64,000 bases of DNA from Gammaproteobacteria bacterium (GTDB taxonomy: Bacteria > Pseudomonadota > Gammaproteobacteria > Burkholderiales > Rhodocyclaceae). Both the position numbers and the translations under genes were made by a program. The notes beneath the pieces are model-generated. The model searched no databases. It saw nothing but the letters and a program-made list of their open reading frames with translations, and was not told the origin of the DNA. Every line of letters starts with the position of its first letter. Positions within the stretch are counted from its first letter, which is position 1. The stretch spans positions 62,001 through 126,000 of the forward strand of contig JAHJPX010000004.1 in assembly GCA_018819515.1 (NCBI GenBank), given 5' to 3'. Shown in pieces: positions 48,673-58,097 of the stretch.

Positions 48673-49974
48673 ATGACGAACAGGATCGGGCTAGACGCCA
48701 TCGAAAACGCCAGCCGCGACGAGATCGCGGCCCTGCAACTGGAACGCCTGCGCTGGTCGCTCCAGCACGCCTACGACAACGTCCCGCATTACAAGCAGAA
48801 GTTCGACGCCGCCGGCACGCGTCCGCAGGATTTGAAGTCGCTCGCCGACCTGGCGAACTTTCCCTTCACGACCAAGCAGGACCTGCGCGATAACTACCCC
48901 TTCAACATGTTCGCCGTGCCGCGCGAGAAGGTGGTGCGGGTGCACGCCTCGTCCGGCACCACCGGCAAGCCGACCGTGGTCGGCTACACGCAGAAGGATA
49001 TCGACATGTGGGCGCACCTGATGGCGCGTTCGATCTACGCAGCCGGCGGACGCGTCGGCGACAAGGTGCATGTGTCGTACGGGTACGGACTGTTCACCGG
49101 CGGCCTGGGCGCGCACTACGGGGCGGAGAAACTCGGCTGCACGGTGATCCCCTTCGGCGGCGGCCAGACCGAGCGCCAGGTGCAGTTGATCCTCGACTTC
49201 GAGCCGGACATCATCATGGTCACGCCTTCGTACATGCTGGCGATCGGCGACGAGTTCGTTCGCCAGGGTCTCGATCCCGCCAAGTGTTCGCTGCGCCTGG
49301 GCATCCATGGCGCGGAGCCCTGGACGCACCAGATGCGTGAGGAGATCGAGCGCCGCTTCGGCATGCAGGCCGTCGACATTTATGGCCTCTCGGAAGTAAT
49401 CGGTCCCGGCGTCGCCAACGAGTGCGTCGAGTCCAAGGACGGTCCGGTGGTCTGGGAAGACCATTTCTACCCCGAAATCATCGATCCGAACACCGGCGAG
49501 GTCCTGCCCGACGGCGAACTCGGCGAACTGGTATTCACTTCGCTGACCAAGGAAGCGCTGCCGGTGATCCGCTACCGCACCCGCGATTTGACTCGCCTGC
49601 TGCCGCCGACCTCGCGCTCGATGCGCCGCATCGGCAAGATCACCGGCCGCTCGGACGACATGCTGATCATCCGCGGCGTCAATGTCTTCCCGTCGCAGAT
49701 CGAGGAGCAGATCCTCAAGACGCCGAAGCTCTCGCCGCATTACCTGATCGAGGTCGATCGCGACGGCCATCTCGACACCGTGACGGTGAACGTCGAAATG
49801 AAGCCCGAACACGCCACCGCCACGAGTGCCGAAAGGGAGTATGCGGCCCACGAACTGGCGCACCACATCAAGTCCTACATCGGCATTTCGACCCACGTCG
49901 AAGTCAAGGCCGTTGGCACCATCGAGCGCTCGGTCGGCAAGGCCAAGCGCGTGATCGACCGGCGACCGCGGTAG
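48673..49974 (+). CDS. paaK: Phenylacetate-CoA ligase, first copy
   Basis: A 433-residue adenylate-forming ligase with the AMP-binding motif VHASSGTTGKPTVVGYT, YGLFTGGLGAHYGAEKLG, DIYGLSEVIGPGVANEC and IGKITGRSDDMLIIRGVNVFPSQIEEQIL. It activates phenylacetate to phenylacetyl-CoA in the cytoplasm. The rest of the paa pathway is not in the window. It is closely similar to the second copy at 50523, so one arose by duplication. Confidence 0.94.
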   Translation: MTNRIGLDAIENASRDEIAALQLERLRWSLQHAYDNVPHYKQKFDAAGTRPQDLKSLADLANFPFTTKQDLRDNYPFNMFAVPREKVVRVHASSGTTGKPTVVGYTQKDIDMWAHLMARSIYAAGGRVGDKVHVSYGYGLFTGGLGAHYGAEKLGCTVIPFGGGQTERQVQLILDFEPDIIMVTPSYMLAIGDEFVRQGLDPAKCSLRLGIHGAEPWTHQMREEIERRFGMQAVDIYGLSEVIGPGVANECVESKDGPVVWEDHFYPEIIDPNTGEVLPDGELGELVFTSLTKEALPVIRYRTRDLTRLLPPTSRSMRRIGKITGRSDDMLIIRGVNVFPSQIEEQILKTPKLSPHYLIEVDRDGHLDTVTVNVEMKPEHATATSAEREYAAHELAHHIKSYIGISTHVEVKAVGTIERSVGKAKRVIDRRPR

Positions 49975-49985
49975 GCGGGCGCTCC

Positions 49986-50510
49986 ATGACGAACCAGAAC
50001 TTCTTTTTCGAAAACGAGGTTGCCACCATGAACGAGGATACCGCGGCGTGGGAGAAGTTTCTCTATGTCCTGGAATGGGTGCTGGCGGTGCAGGTGCGCT
50101 ACGCCAACAACCTGCGCCATAGCCTGGTCAGCATCAATTTCCACGACCAGAAGACGCTTGGCGACACCTACGGCGCCAAGGATGCCTTGCAGATGCTGAT
50201 CGCGCTGGCCGGCCAGTTGCGCAGTTCGCTGCGCAAGACCGACCTGGTGGCGCGCAACGGGACGACGATCTGGGTGATGATCCCCTTCGTCACGCCAGAG
50301 TCGGTGCTGTCCAAAGTGTCGCAGATCGTCGAAATCGCCGCCGCCAACGGCCTCGACATCGTCGACCGCGATATCTCGATCTACTCGATTCCGGATGCCG
50401 GCATCCTCGAAGGCCAGGACTTCAAGACGGCCGAGGATTTCCTCGATTTCATCGGCGAACAGAAGAACGTCGCCATGCGATGGGAAGGCTGCGCCAAGAC
50501 CTCCAACTGA
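49986..50510 (+). CDS. Degenerate GGDEF-like protein
   Basis: A 174-residue soluble protein lying between the two paaK genes. Its core (LRHSLVSINFHDQKTLGDTYGAKDALQMLIALAGQLRSSLRKTDLVARNGTTIWVMIPF) follows the diguanylate cyclase fold, but the GGDEF loop is replaced by RNGTTIWVMIP, so it cannot make c-di-GMP. Such proteins may bind nucleotides or partners. The start 11 bases after paaK and stop 12 bases before the next paaK show it belongs to this operon. Its role there is unknown. Confidence 0.72.
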   Translation: MTNQNFFFENEVATMNEDTAAWEKFLYVLEWVLAVQVRYANNLRHSLVSINFHDQKTLGDTYGAKDALQMLIALAGQLRSSLRKTDLVARNGTTIWVMIPFVTPESVLSKVSQIVEIAAANGLDIVDRDISIYSIPDAGILEGQDFKTAEDFLDFIGEQKNVAMRWEGCAKTSN

Positions 50511-50522
50511 ACTCGTACCGAT

Positions 50523-51824
50523 TTGCGTTCCCCTGTTGCGGCCCTCGAGCCGATAGAAACCGCCAGCCGCGACGAGATCGCGGCACTGCAACTTTCCCGC
50601 CTCAAGAAGACCCTGACCTGGGCTTACGAGCGGGTGCCGCACACTCGCGCCAAATTCGAGGCCGCCGGCGCACATCCCGACGACCTGAAGTCGCTTGCCG
50701 ATCTGGCGAAATTCCCCTTCACCACCAAGGCCGACCTGCGCGACACCTATCCCTTCGGGATGTTCGCGGTGCCGATGGACGACGTGGTGCGGGTGCATGC
50801 TTCCAGCGGTACGACCGGCAAGCCCACGGTGGTCGGCTACACGCAGAACGACATCGACACCTGGGCCGGCATCATGGCGCGCTCGCTACGCGCCGCCGGC
50901 GCGACGCGCTCGGACATCATCCACGTCACGCATGGCTACGGTCTGTTCACCGGCGGCCTCGGCGTCCATTACGGCGCCGAGCGGCTCGGCTGCACGGTGG
51001 TGCCGATTTCCGGCGGCCAGACCGAGCGGCAGGTGCAACTGATCCGGGATTTCAAGGCGACCATGATCGTCGGCACACCCTCCTACGTGCTCAACATCGT
51101 CGACGAAATGGAACGCCTCGGCATCGACCCGGCGAGCACGACGCTGAAGCGCGGCATGTTCGGCGCCGAACCCTGGGGCGAAAGCATGCGCAACGAATTG
51201 CAGACGCGGCTGGGCATCAAGGCCATGGATCTCTATGGCCTCTCGGAAGTCATGGGGCCGGGGGTCGCCGCCGAATGCATCGAGACCCAGGACGGTCCGA
51301 CGATCTGGGAAGACCACTTCTACCCGGAAATCATCAACCCCGAGACCGGCGCGGTGCTGCCCGAAGGCTCGCATGGCGAACTGGTGTTCACCTCCCTGAC
51401 CAAGGAAGCGCTGCCCATCATTCGTTACCGCACGCGCGACCTGACCCGCCTGCTGCCGCCGAACGCGCGCGCCTTCCGCCGCATCGGCAAGATCACCGGC
51501 CGCTCGGACGATATGCTGATCATCCGCGGCGTCAATGTTTTCCCGTCGCAGATCGAGGAGCAGATTCTCAAGGTGGCCAAGCTCTCGCCCCACTATCTGC
51601 TGGAAGTCTCCCGCCGCGGCCATATGGACGAACTCGACGTGCGCGTGGAAACGAAGCCCGACGTGATTTCCGAAGCGGAACGCGAAGCTGCCGCGCGCGA
51701 ACTGCAACACCACATCAAGTCGCTGATCGGCATCAACACCCGCATCCATGTCCAGAGCGTCGGCACCATCGAGCGCTCGCAGGGTAAAGCGAAGCGCGTC
51801 CTCGACCTGCGTCCGAAGGAATGA
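50523..51824 (+). CDS. paaK2: Phenylacetate-CoA ligase, second copy
   Basis: A 433-residue protein with the same motifs as the first copy (VHASSGTTGKPTVVGYTQNDIDTW, GYGLFTGGLGVHYGAERLG, DLYGLSEVMGPGVAAEC, ITGRSDDMLIIRGVNVFPSQIEEQIL). The start is a TTG at 50523 with a weak RBS, 12 bases after the GGDEF-like gene. The two copies may differ in substrate (phenylacetate against another aryl acid) or serve different oxygen conditions; sequence alone does not decide. Confidence 0.92.
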   Translation: MRSPVAALEPIETASRDEIAALQLSRLKKTLTWAYERVPHTRAKFEAAGAHPDDLKSLADLAKFPFTTKADLRDTYPFGMFAVPMDDVVRVHASSGTTGKPTVVGYTQNDIDTWAGIMARSLRAAGATRSDIIHVTHGYGLFTGGLGVHYGAERLGCTVVPISGGQTERQVQLIRDFKATMIVGTPSYVLNIVDEMERLGIDPASTTLKRGMFGAEPWGESMRNELQTRLGIKAMDLYGLSEVMGPGVAAECIETQDGPTIWEDHFYPEIINPETGAVLPEGSHGELVFTSLTKEALPIIRYRTRDLTRLLPPNARAFRRIGKITGRSDDMLIIRGVNVFPSQIEEQILKVAKLSPHYLLEVSRRGHMDELDVRVETKPDVISEAEREAAARELQHHIKSLIGINTRIHVQSVGTIERSQGKAKRVLDLRPKE

Positions 51825-51828
51825 ACCC

Positions 51829-52053
51829 ATGAAACCGCATCACTGGCCCTACACCTCCATCGCCATGTTTTTGCTCGGCGCCGTCTGCACCGTGGTCGGC
51901 ATCGTCGCCCTGGCCGGCATTGGTGAGGCCATTCATCCGCTGCTGGCGGACGAAGGCACCGGGATCGCCATGATCGCCACCGCCATCGCGCTGTTTCTCA
52001 CCGGTGCCTTTCCGCTGGTGCTCCGCCGGCTGGCGGAAAAAGAAGGGGCGTGA
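51829..52053 (+). CDS. Small membrane protein with two helices
   Basis: A 74-residue protein with two hydrophobic segments (IAMFLLGAVCTVVGIVALAGIG and IAMIATAIALFLTGAFPLVL) and a basic C-terminal end. It starts four bases after paaK2 and overlaps the methyltransferase start (GTGA), so it belongs to the operon. No family recognised. Confidence 0.7.
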   Translation: MKPHHWPYTSIAMFLLGAVCTVVGIVALAGIGEAIHPLLADEGTGIAMIATAIALFLTGAFPLVLRRLAEKEGA

Positions 52054-52790
52054 AAACGAACAAGGACCACTTCTCCGGTCACGCCGCCGACTACGCGAAG
52101 TTCCGCCCCGGCTACCCGGAAGCGTTGTTCGACTGGATCGCTGCGCAAACGCCCGGCCACGACCTCGTCTGGGATTGCGGCTGCGGCAACGGCCAGGCGT
52201 CGCTGCCGTTGGCCGAACGCTATCGGCGTGTCGCCGCGACTGACTTTTCCGCGGAACAGATCGCGCAGGCAGCGCCCGATCCGCACATCGAGTATCGCGT
52301 CGCAGCGGCCGAATCGAGCGGCCTGCCCGACCACTGCGCCGATGTCGTCACCATCGCCCAGGCGCTGCACTGGTTCGACTTCGATCGTTTCTACCCCGAA
52401 GTTCGCCGCGTCGTGAAACCGGGCGGGCTGATCGTCGCCTGGACCTATCAACTGCTGCGCGGCGGGCCGACAATCAACGCCCTGCTCGACGACTTCTACC
52501 GCAACACGCTCGGCCCGCACTGGCCGCCCGAGCGCAAGTGGGTCGATCTCGCCTATCAGGGCATGCCCTTTCCGTTCGAGGAAATCGCCGCGCCGCCGTT
52601 CGAGATCCACCTGCGCTGGACGCTCGCCGACCTGCTCGCCTATCTCGGCACCTGGTCGGCAACGCGGCGCTGCATCAAAGCCGAAGGCCGCGATCCGATG
52701 CCCGCACTCAGCGAACGGCTGGCGCCGTACTGGGGCGAAGGCGCGCGCGAGATCGTCTGGCCGATCATACTCAAGGCCGGCCATGTCTGA
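52050..52790 (+). CDS. Class I SAM-dependent methyltransferase
   Basis: A 246-residue protein with the SAM-binding motif LVWDCGCGNGQASLPLAERY, the acidic residue after strand 2 (VAATDFSAEQIAQA) and ADVVTIAQALHWFDFDRFYPEVRRVVKPGG, typical of the Methyltransf_11 group related to trans-aconitate methyltransferase. The start is a GTG overlapping the small membrane protein gene. The substrate is unknown. A 21 of 24 match to the dispersed repeat falls exactly on the strand-2 motif. Confidence 0.9.
   Translation: MKTNKDHFSGHAADYAKFRPGYPEALFDWIAAQTPGHDLVWDCGCGNGQASLPLAERYRRVAATDFSAEQIAQAAPDPHIEYRVAAAESSGLPDHCADVVTIAQALHWFDFDRFYPEVRRVVKPGGLIVAWTYQLLRGGPTINALLDDFYRNTLGPHWPPERKWVDLAYQGMPFPFEEIAAPPFEIHLRWTLADLLAYLGTWSATRRCIKAEGRDPMPALSERLAPYWGEGAREIVWPIILKAGHV
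52225..52248 (-). repeat. 24-base dispersed repeat, copy 10 (inside the methyltransferase gene)
   Basis: 20-21 of 24 match on the minus strand. It encodes RRVAATDFS, the same frame as in the cyclodeaminase-family gene, on a family-typical motif. Confidence 0.6.
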
Positions 52791-53763
52791 GGCGCCGCCC
52801 TACGCCGGCCTGACGCCGGATACCGTGCTCGACGCGCTGGAGAGCGTCGGCCTGCGTTGCGACGGCCGCCAGCAGGCACTCAACAGCTTTGAAAACCGCG
52901 TCTATCAAATCGGCATCGAGGACGACAAACCTCTGGTCGCCAAGTTCTACCGCCCCGGACGCTGGTCCGATGCGGAAATACTGGAGGAACACGCCTTCGT
53001 CGCCGAACTCGCCGCCGCCGAGATTCCCGCCGTGCCGGCGCTGGAACTGAACGGCACGACGCTGAACGCCCATGGCGGCTTCCGCTTCGCCGTGTTTCCG
53101 CGCCAGGGTGGGCGAGCGCCGGAGGTCGACGCTCCAGGCGTACGCGAGTGGCTGGGCCGCTTCATTGGCCGCATCCACGCGGTCGGCGCCACGAGACCCT
53201 TCCGTTCCCGTCCCGCGCTGACAAAAGTCAGCCATGGCGACACGCCGAGGAATTACCTGCTCGAGCACGATTTCATCCCGCCCGACCTGCTGCCGGCGTG
53301 GGAGAGTGTGGTCAGCCAGGCGCTCGACGGCGTTGCCTACTGCTACGAGCGTGCGGGCAACGTGAAGACACTGCGCCTGCACGGCGACTGCCATCTCGGC
53401 AACGTGTTATGGACGGACGACGGGCCGCACTTCGTCGACTTCGACGATGCGCGCTCGGGACCGGCGATCCAGGACTTGTGGATGCTGCTCTCCGGCGAGC
53501 GCGAGCAGATGGTGCGGCAGTTCGGCGAAATCATCGACGGCTACGAGCAGTTCGCCGACTTCGATCCGCGCGAGATGCACCTGGTCGAGGCGCTGCGCAC
53601 CCTGCGACTGATTTTCTACAGCGCCTGGATCGCCCGCCGCTGGCACGACCCGGCCTTCCCCGCCGCCTTTCCCTGGTTCAACACCCAGCACTACTGGCAG
53701 GATCGCATTCTCGAACTGCGCGAACAGATCGCGCTGATGGACGAGCCACCGCTGCCGGTATAG
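52783..53763 (+). CDS. srkA: SrkA/YihE-type stress-response kinase
   Basis: A 326-residue APH-like kinase: NSFENRVYQIGIEDDKPLVAKFYRP (ATP lysine region), catalytic loop RLHGDCHLGNVLWTDDG, and metal site HFVDFDDARSGPAIQDLWML. SrkA kinases counter stress-induced death. The gene overlaps the methyltransferase end by eight bases and precedes msrA, consistent with a stress-protection operon end. A repeat copy encodes KVSHGDTP between the two lobes. Confidence 0.93.
   Translation: MSEAPPYAGLTPDTVLDALESVGLRCDGRQQALNSFENRVYQIGIEDDKPLVAKFYRPGRWSDAEILEEHAFVAELAAAEIPAVPALELNGTTLNAHGGFRFAVFPRQGGRAPEVDAPGVREWLGRFIGRIHAVGATRPFRSRPALTKVSHGDTPRNYLLEHDFIPPDLLPAWESVVSQALDGVAYCYERAGNVKTLRLHGDCHLGNVLWTDDGPHFVDFDDARSGPAIQDLWMLLSGEREQMVRQFGEIIDGYEQFADFDPREMHLVEALRTLRLIFYSAWIARRWHDPAFPAAFPWFNTQHYWQDRILELREQIALMDEPPLPV
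53223..53246 (+). repeat. 24-base dispersed repeat, copy 11 (inside srkA)
   Basis: 21 of 24 match to the core. It encodes KVSHGDTP, same frame as in soeA and sixA. Confidence 0.8.
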
Positions 53764-53773
53764 GCTGTTGCGC

Positions 53774-54325
<552 letters not shown>

Positions 54326-54326
54326 C

Positions 54327-55073
54327 TCAAACCGGGTTGTCGATATCGACGAACTGGCAATCGAGTCCGAACTTCTCCGCGAGATGCGCGCCCAGCGCCA
54401 TGACGCCGAATCTCTCGGTCGCGTGGTGGCCGGCGGCGATGTAGGGCACCCCGGTTTCGCGCGCGAGATGGAAGGTCTGCTCGGATATCTCGCCACTGAT
54501 GAAGCAGTCCGCACCTGCCGATATGGCTTCCTCGAAAATGCCCTGCGCACCGCCGCTGCACCAGGCCAACCTCGTCACCTGCCGGTTGGCGTCACCGACG
54601 ACCATCGGCGCCCGACCGAGCAGCTTTTCCAGTGCGGCGGCAATGGCCGCCGCCGGGGCCACAGCAGGCGGCGTACCGACGAAGCCGATGTCCTGCTCGC
54701 CGAAGCGCCCCTCAATGCGCCAACCGGCCCGCCTTGCCAGTTCGGCGTTGTTGCCAAGATCGGGATGGGCATCGAGCGGCAGATGATAGGCGAACAGGTT
54801 CAGATCGCCGCCGATCAGCGTCGCCATCCGCCTGCGGCGGATGCCGGTGACGCGAAGGTCATCGCTCTTCCAGAACCAGCCGTGATGGACGAGTACCGCG
54901 TCTGCCTTTCGGCGTATGGCTTCGTCAAGCAGCGCTTGGCTGGCAGTGACGCCGCAGACGACGCGGCGCACCTCGGCGCGTCCTTCCACTTGCAGGCCGT
55001 TTGGGCAATAATCCCGAAAGCACGCGGTCTCCAGAAGTCCGTCCAGATAATTGCGCAGTTCCTCACGATGCAT
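54327..55073 (-). CDS. Nif3-like dinuclear metal-centre protein (YbgI family)
   Basis: A 248-residue Nif3/YbgI protein with DYCPNGLQVEGRAEVRRVVCGVTAS, DAVLVHHGWFWK, AYHLPLDAHPDLGNNAELAR and the late YIAAGHHATERFGVMALG, covering the metal ligands. These proteins resemble GTP cyclohydrolase I type 2 folds; the cellular role is unsettled. It is divergent from the DegS-type protease. Confidence 0.92.
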   Translation of the reverse strand: MHREELRNYLDGLLETACFRDYCPNGLQVEGRAEVRRVVCGVTASQALLDEAIRRKADAVLVHHGWFWKSDDLRVTGIRRRRMATLIGGDLNLFAYHLPLDAHPDLGNNAELARRAGWRIEGRFGEQDIGFVGTPPAVAPAAAIAAALEKLLGRAPMVVGDANRQVTRLAWCSGGAQGIFEEAISAGADCFISGEISEQTFHLARETGVPYIAAGHHATERFGVMALGAHLAEKFGLDCQFVDIDNPV

Positions 55074-55112
55074 ATTCTTGCTCCTGATCCAAGCTCATAG
55101 TGTAGACCGCCC

Positions 55113-56273
55113 ATGAAACGCATCTGGCTCATTTTCGCCCAAGCCGTCACGGTAGCCGTGGCCCTACTGTTCGTCGTGCAAACGCTGAAACCCGAATGGC
55201 TGGCCTGGCGCGGGGAGGTCGGCGCGGGCGCAGTCGATGTCGTCGCCGTCAGGGAAGCGACACCTGCCAGCGACGGCCGGCGGCCGACTTCCTACGCCGA
55301 CGCGGCCATGCGCGCCGTGCCGTCCGTGGTACATGTCTTCACCACCCAGGAAATCCGTGCCTCGCGCCATCCGCTGGCCAACGACCCATTCTGGTACCAC
55401 TTCTTCGGCGACCGGGGTGCGGAAACGCAGCGCCGCTCGGGGCTCGGCAGCGGCGTGGTGGTTTCCGAAGAGGGTTTCATCCTGACCAATTACCATGTCG
55501 TCGAGGCCGCCGACGATATCGAGGTCGCCAGCAACGACGGGCGAAAATTCTCGGCCAAGGTAGTCGGTACCGACCCGGAATCGGATCTCGCCGTGCTGCG
55601 GGTTTCCGCGGACGCCCACCTGCCTCCCATCGCCTTCGCCAATTCCGATGCACTGCGCGTCGGCGATGTGGTGCTGGCCATCGGCAATCCCTTCGGCGTG
55701 GGCCAGACGGTCACCTCGGGCATCGTCTCCGCGCTCGGACGCAGCCATCTCGGCATCAACACTTTCGAGAATTTCATCCAGACCGACGCGGCGGTGAATC
55801 CCGGCAATTCGGGCGGCGCACTGGTGGACAGCAACGGCAGCCTGGTCGGCATCAACACCGCCATCTACTCGCAAAGCGGTGGCTCCATGGGCATCGGCTT
55901 CGCCATTCCGGTTTCCCTGGCGCGCAACATCATGGAACAGATCATCAAGACCGGCGGTGTCACGCGGGGCTGGATCGGGGTCGAGGTTCAGGAGATCACC
56001 ACCGATCTGGCCGAGTCCTTCGGCATGCCGGACACGAAGGGCGCACTGATCGCCGGGGTGATGCGCGGCAGTCCGGCCGACAAGGCCGGCATCCGGCCGG
56101 GCGACGTGCTGCTCGCCATCGGCGGCCGCGAAATCAAGGACGCCGAAAACATGCTGGAATTGATCGCCGCGCTGAAGCCGGGCAGTCCGGGCCGCATCGG
56201 CCTGCGCCGGAACGGCAAGGAACTCGAGGTTCAGGCAATCATCGGCAAGCGACCGATGCCGCCGCGCGACTGA
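55113..56273 (+). CDS. DegS/AlgW-type periplasmic serine protease (trypsin plus one PDZ domain)
   Basis: A 386-residue protein. An uncleaved N-terminal anchor (about 4-26) precedes the trypsin domain, with His in LTNYHVVEAADD, Asp in ESDLAVLRV and Ser in AVNPGNSGGALVD. A single PDZ domain follows (GWIGVEVQEITTDLAESFG ... GIRPGDVLLAIGG). One PDZ and a membrane anchor point to the DegS/AlgW branch that starts sigma-E-type stress release, rather than DegP. It converges with tatC, whose stop is adjacent. Confidence 0.92.
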   Translation: MKRIWLIFAQAVTVAVALLFVVQTLKPEWLAWRGEVGAGAVDVVAVREATPASDGRRPTSYADAAMRAVPSVVHVFTTQEIRASRHPLANDPFWYHFFGDRGAETQRRSGLGSGVVVSEEGFILTNYHVVEAADDIEVASNDGRKFSAKVVGTDPESDLAVLRVSADAHLPPIAFANSDALRVGDVVLAIGNPFGVGQTVTSGIVSALGRSHLGINTFENFIQTDAAVNPGNSGGALVDSNGSLVGINTAIYSQSGGSMGIGFAIPVSLARNIMEQIIKTGGVTRGWIGVEVQEITTDLAESFGMPDTKGALIAGVMRGSPADKAGIRPGDVLLAIGGREIKDAENMLELIAALKPGSPGRIGLRRNGKELEVQAIIGKRPMPPRD

Positions 56274-57074
56274 TTACGAATCTCCGGCCTTGTCGAGTTC
56301 CCGTTCCATTTCCGCGTCGGTCGGCGGCTGATAGTCACCTTCGCCAGTCGCAGCTTCCGGCCGTCGGCCGGTAAACCTGGCGATCAGCAGACCCAGTTCG
56401 TACAGCAGGCACATCGGCAGCGCCAGCATGAATTGAGACACGACGTCCGGCGGCGTGACGATGGCGGCGATCACGAAGGCGCCGACGATCACGTAGGGGC
56501 GCGCGTCCTTGAGTTTCTCGATGCTGACCACGCCGAAACGCGCCAGCAGAATGACCACCACGGGAACCTCGAAGGTGATGCCGAAGGCGAGAAACATGGT
56601 CATGACGAACGACAGGTACTGCTCGATATCCGGCGCCGGCGTGATGCTCTGCGGCGCGAACTGGGCGATGAACTTGAATACCGTATTGAAGACGAAGAAG
56701 TAGCAAAACGCGACGCCCAACAGAAACAGCAAGGTGCTGCCCAGCACCAGCGGCAGGCCGAAACGCTTTTCGTGCTCATACAGACCAGGCGCGACAAAAG
56801 CCCAGGCCTGGTAAAGCACGAACGGCAAGGCCAGCGCGAAGGCGGCCATCAGAGTCACCTTGATCGGCACCATGAACGGCGTGACGACGCCGGTGGCGAT
56901 CATCTTTGTGCCCGTCGGCAACGTGGCGATCATTGGTTTCGCCAGCAGATCATAGACCTCGGCCGACCACGGCACCAGCGCCACGAATACGAGCAGCACC
57001 GCCCCCAGCGCCCACATCACTCGACCGCGCAGTTCGATCAGGTGGGAAATGAAGGTTTCCTGGAGGTCCGCCAT
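56274..57074 (-). CDS. tatC: Twin-arginine translocase subunit TatC
   Basis: A 266-residue protein with six hydrophobic segments and the TatC signatures FISHLIELRGRVMWALGAV near the start, PFVLYQAWAFVAPGLYEHEKR, FGITFEVPVVVILLARFGVVS and ARPYVIVGAFVIAAIVTPPDVVSQFMLALPMCLLYE. It recognises twin-arginine signals such as those of SoxY and SoxB here. It is the last gene of the his-hinT-tatABC run. Confidence 0.97.
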   Translation of the reverse strand: MADLQETFISHLIELRGRVMWALGAVLLVFVALVPWSAEVYDLLAKPMIATLPTGTKMIATGVVTPFMVPIKVTLMAAFALALPFVLYQAWAFVAPGLYEHEKRFGLPLVLGSTLLFLLGVAFCYFFVFNTVFKFIAQFAPQSITPAPDIEQYLSFVMTMFLAFGITFEVPVVVILLARFGVVSIEKLKDARPYVIVGAFVIAAIVTPPDVVSQFMLALPMCLLYELGLLIARFTGRRPEAATGEGDYQPPTDAEMERELDKAGDS

Positions 57075-57075
57075 G

Positions 57076-57453
57076 TCAGACCTTCGGTTTGTCGGCGCCG
57101 GCGGAAGTCAGCGGTGGCGATACGCCGGCGGAATCCGTTGCAGCCGCCGTTTCGGGCTTATCGGCGATGCCCTGGGCGATGGACTCGTTCAGCGAGGTCT
57201 CGACCGACTTCATGTGCGCGCCGACCGATTGCTCCATGTCCTTGGCCTGCTCGGCGACCTGCTGTTGGAGCTTCTTGAGGTCTTCGACCTGCATCTCGCG
57301 GTTGATGTCCGCCTTGACATCGCTGACATAGCGCTGCAGGCGGCCCAGCAGGTGCCCAGCGGTGCGCGCCACCTTCGGCAACCGCTCGGGGCCGACGACG
57401 ATCAGCGCCACCACGGCGATGAGCGCAAGTTCAGAAAAGCCGATGTCGAACAT
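57076..57453 (-). CDS. tatB: Twin-arginine translocase subunit TatB
   Basis: A 125-residue protein: N-terminal membrane segment MFDIGFSELALIAVVALIVVGPERLP, the amphipathic helix PKVARTAGHLLGRLQRYVSDVKADI, then a long helical, low-complexity tail. A copy of the 24-base repeat encodes GVSPPLTS in the variable tail. The gene is one base from tatC and 65 from tatA. Confidence 0.95.
   Translation of the reverse strand: MFDIGFSELALIAVVALIVVGPERLPKVARTAGHLLGRLQRYVSDVKADINREMQVEDLKKLQQQVAEQAKDMEQSVGAHMKSVETSLNESIAQGIADKPETAAATDSAGVSPPLTSAGADKPKV
57103..57126 (+). repeat. 24-base dispersed repeat, copy 12 (inside tatB)
   Basis: 20 of 24 match to the core (first two bases and two others differ). On the coding strand it encodes GVSPPLTS, the frame used in cbbO and soxA. 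Confidence 0.7.
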
Positions 57454-57518
57454 ATTCGGGGGCCCTAACGAAACGAGCGGGGCTCACCCGCTCGTTCGGA
57501 AGCACGCGGGGGAAGGCC

Positions 57519-57734
57519 TCAGACCTTCTCCTTCTTGGCCTCGCCTTCAATGGTATGGCCGACCTTTTCCGGGTCGGCCGGTTTGTCGTCGGCGGTGCCT
57601 TCCTTCATGCCTTCCTTGAAGCCCTTGACCGCGCCGCCGAGATCCTGGCCGATGTTGCGCAGCTTCTTGGTGCCGAAGACCAGCATGACGATGACCAGAA
57701 CGATCAACCAGTGCCAGATACTCAAACTACCCAT
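57519..57734 (-). CDS. tatA: Twin-arginine translocase subunit TatA
   Basis: A 71-residue protein with MGSLSIWHWLIVLVIVMLVFGTKKLRNIGQDLGGAVKGFKEGM, the TatA membrane segment, FGxKK hinge and amphipathic helix, then a charged tail. It forms the Tat pore. It lies 12 bases after hinT and upstream of tatB. Confidence 0.96.
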   Translation of the reverse strand: MGSLSIWHWLIVLVIVMLVFGTKKLRNIGQDLGGAVKGFKEGMKEGTADDKPADPEKVGHTIEGEAKKEKV

Positions 57735-57746
57735 GTCTCTCTCCCG

Positions 57747-58097
57747 TTACTCCCTCGGCATCATCCGCCCGAGAGGTTCGGGGCCGCCGAGAATGTGAAT
57801 GTGTAAATGATACACCTCCTGCCGGCCCACCCTGCCCGTGTTGATGATGGTCCGGAAACCGTCGGTGAGCCCCTGCGAGCGGGCCAGTTCACCCAGCTTG
57901 GCCATCAGTTTGCCGAGCACCGCCTGGTGGCTCATGTCGGCCTCGTTCAGCGAGGCGATATGCTGCTTCGGAATGACCATGAAGTGTACGGGCGCCTGCG
58001 GATTGATGTCGTGGAAGGCGAAGATGTCCTCGTCTTCGTACACCTTCTTCGATGGAATCTCGCCGCTGGCGATACGGCAAAAGATGCAGTCGCTCAT
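57747..58097 (-). CDS. hinT: HIT-family nucleotide-binding protein (HinT type)
   Basis: A 116-residue protein with DCIFCRIASGEIPSKKVYEDED at the start and the catalytic triad HLHIHILGG near the end. HinT hydrolyses purine phosphoramidates. It overlaps hisE by four bases, a common arrangement in betaproteobacterial his operons. Confidence 0.96.
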   Translation of the reverse strand: MSDCIFCRIASGEIPSKKVYEDEDIFAFHDINPQAPVHFMVIPKQHIASLNEADMSHQAVLGKLMAKLGELARSQGLTDGFRTIINTGRVGRQEVYHLHIHILGGPEPLGRMMPRE

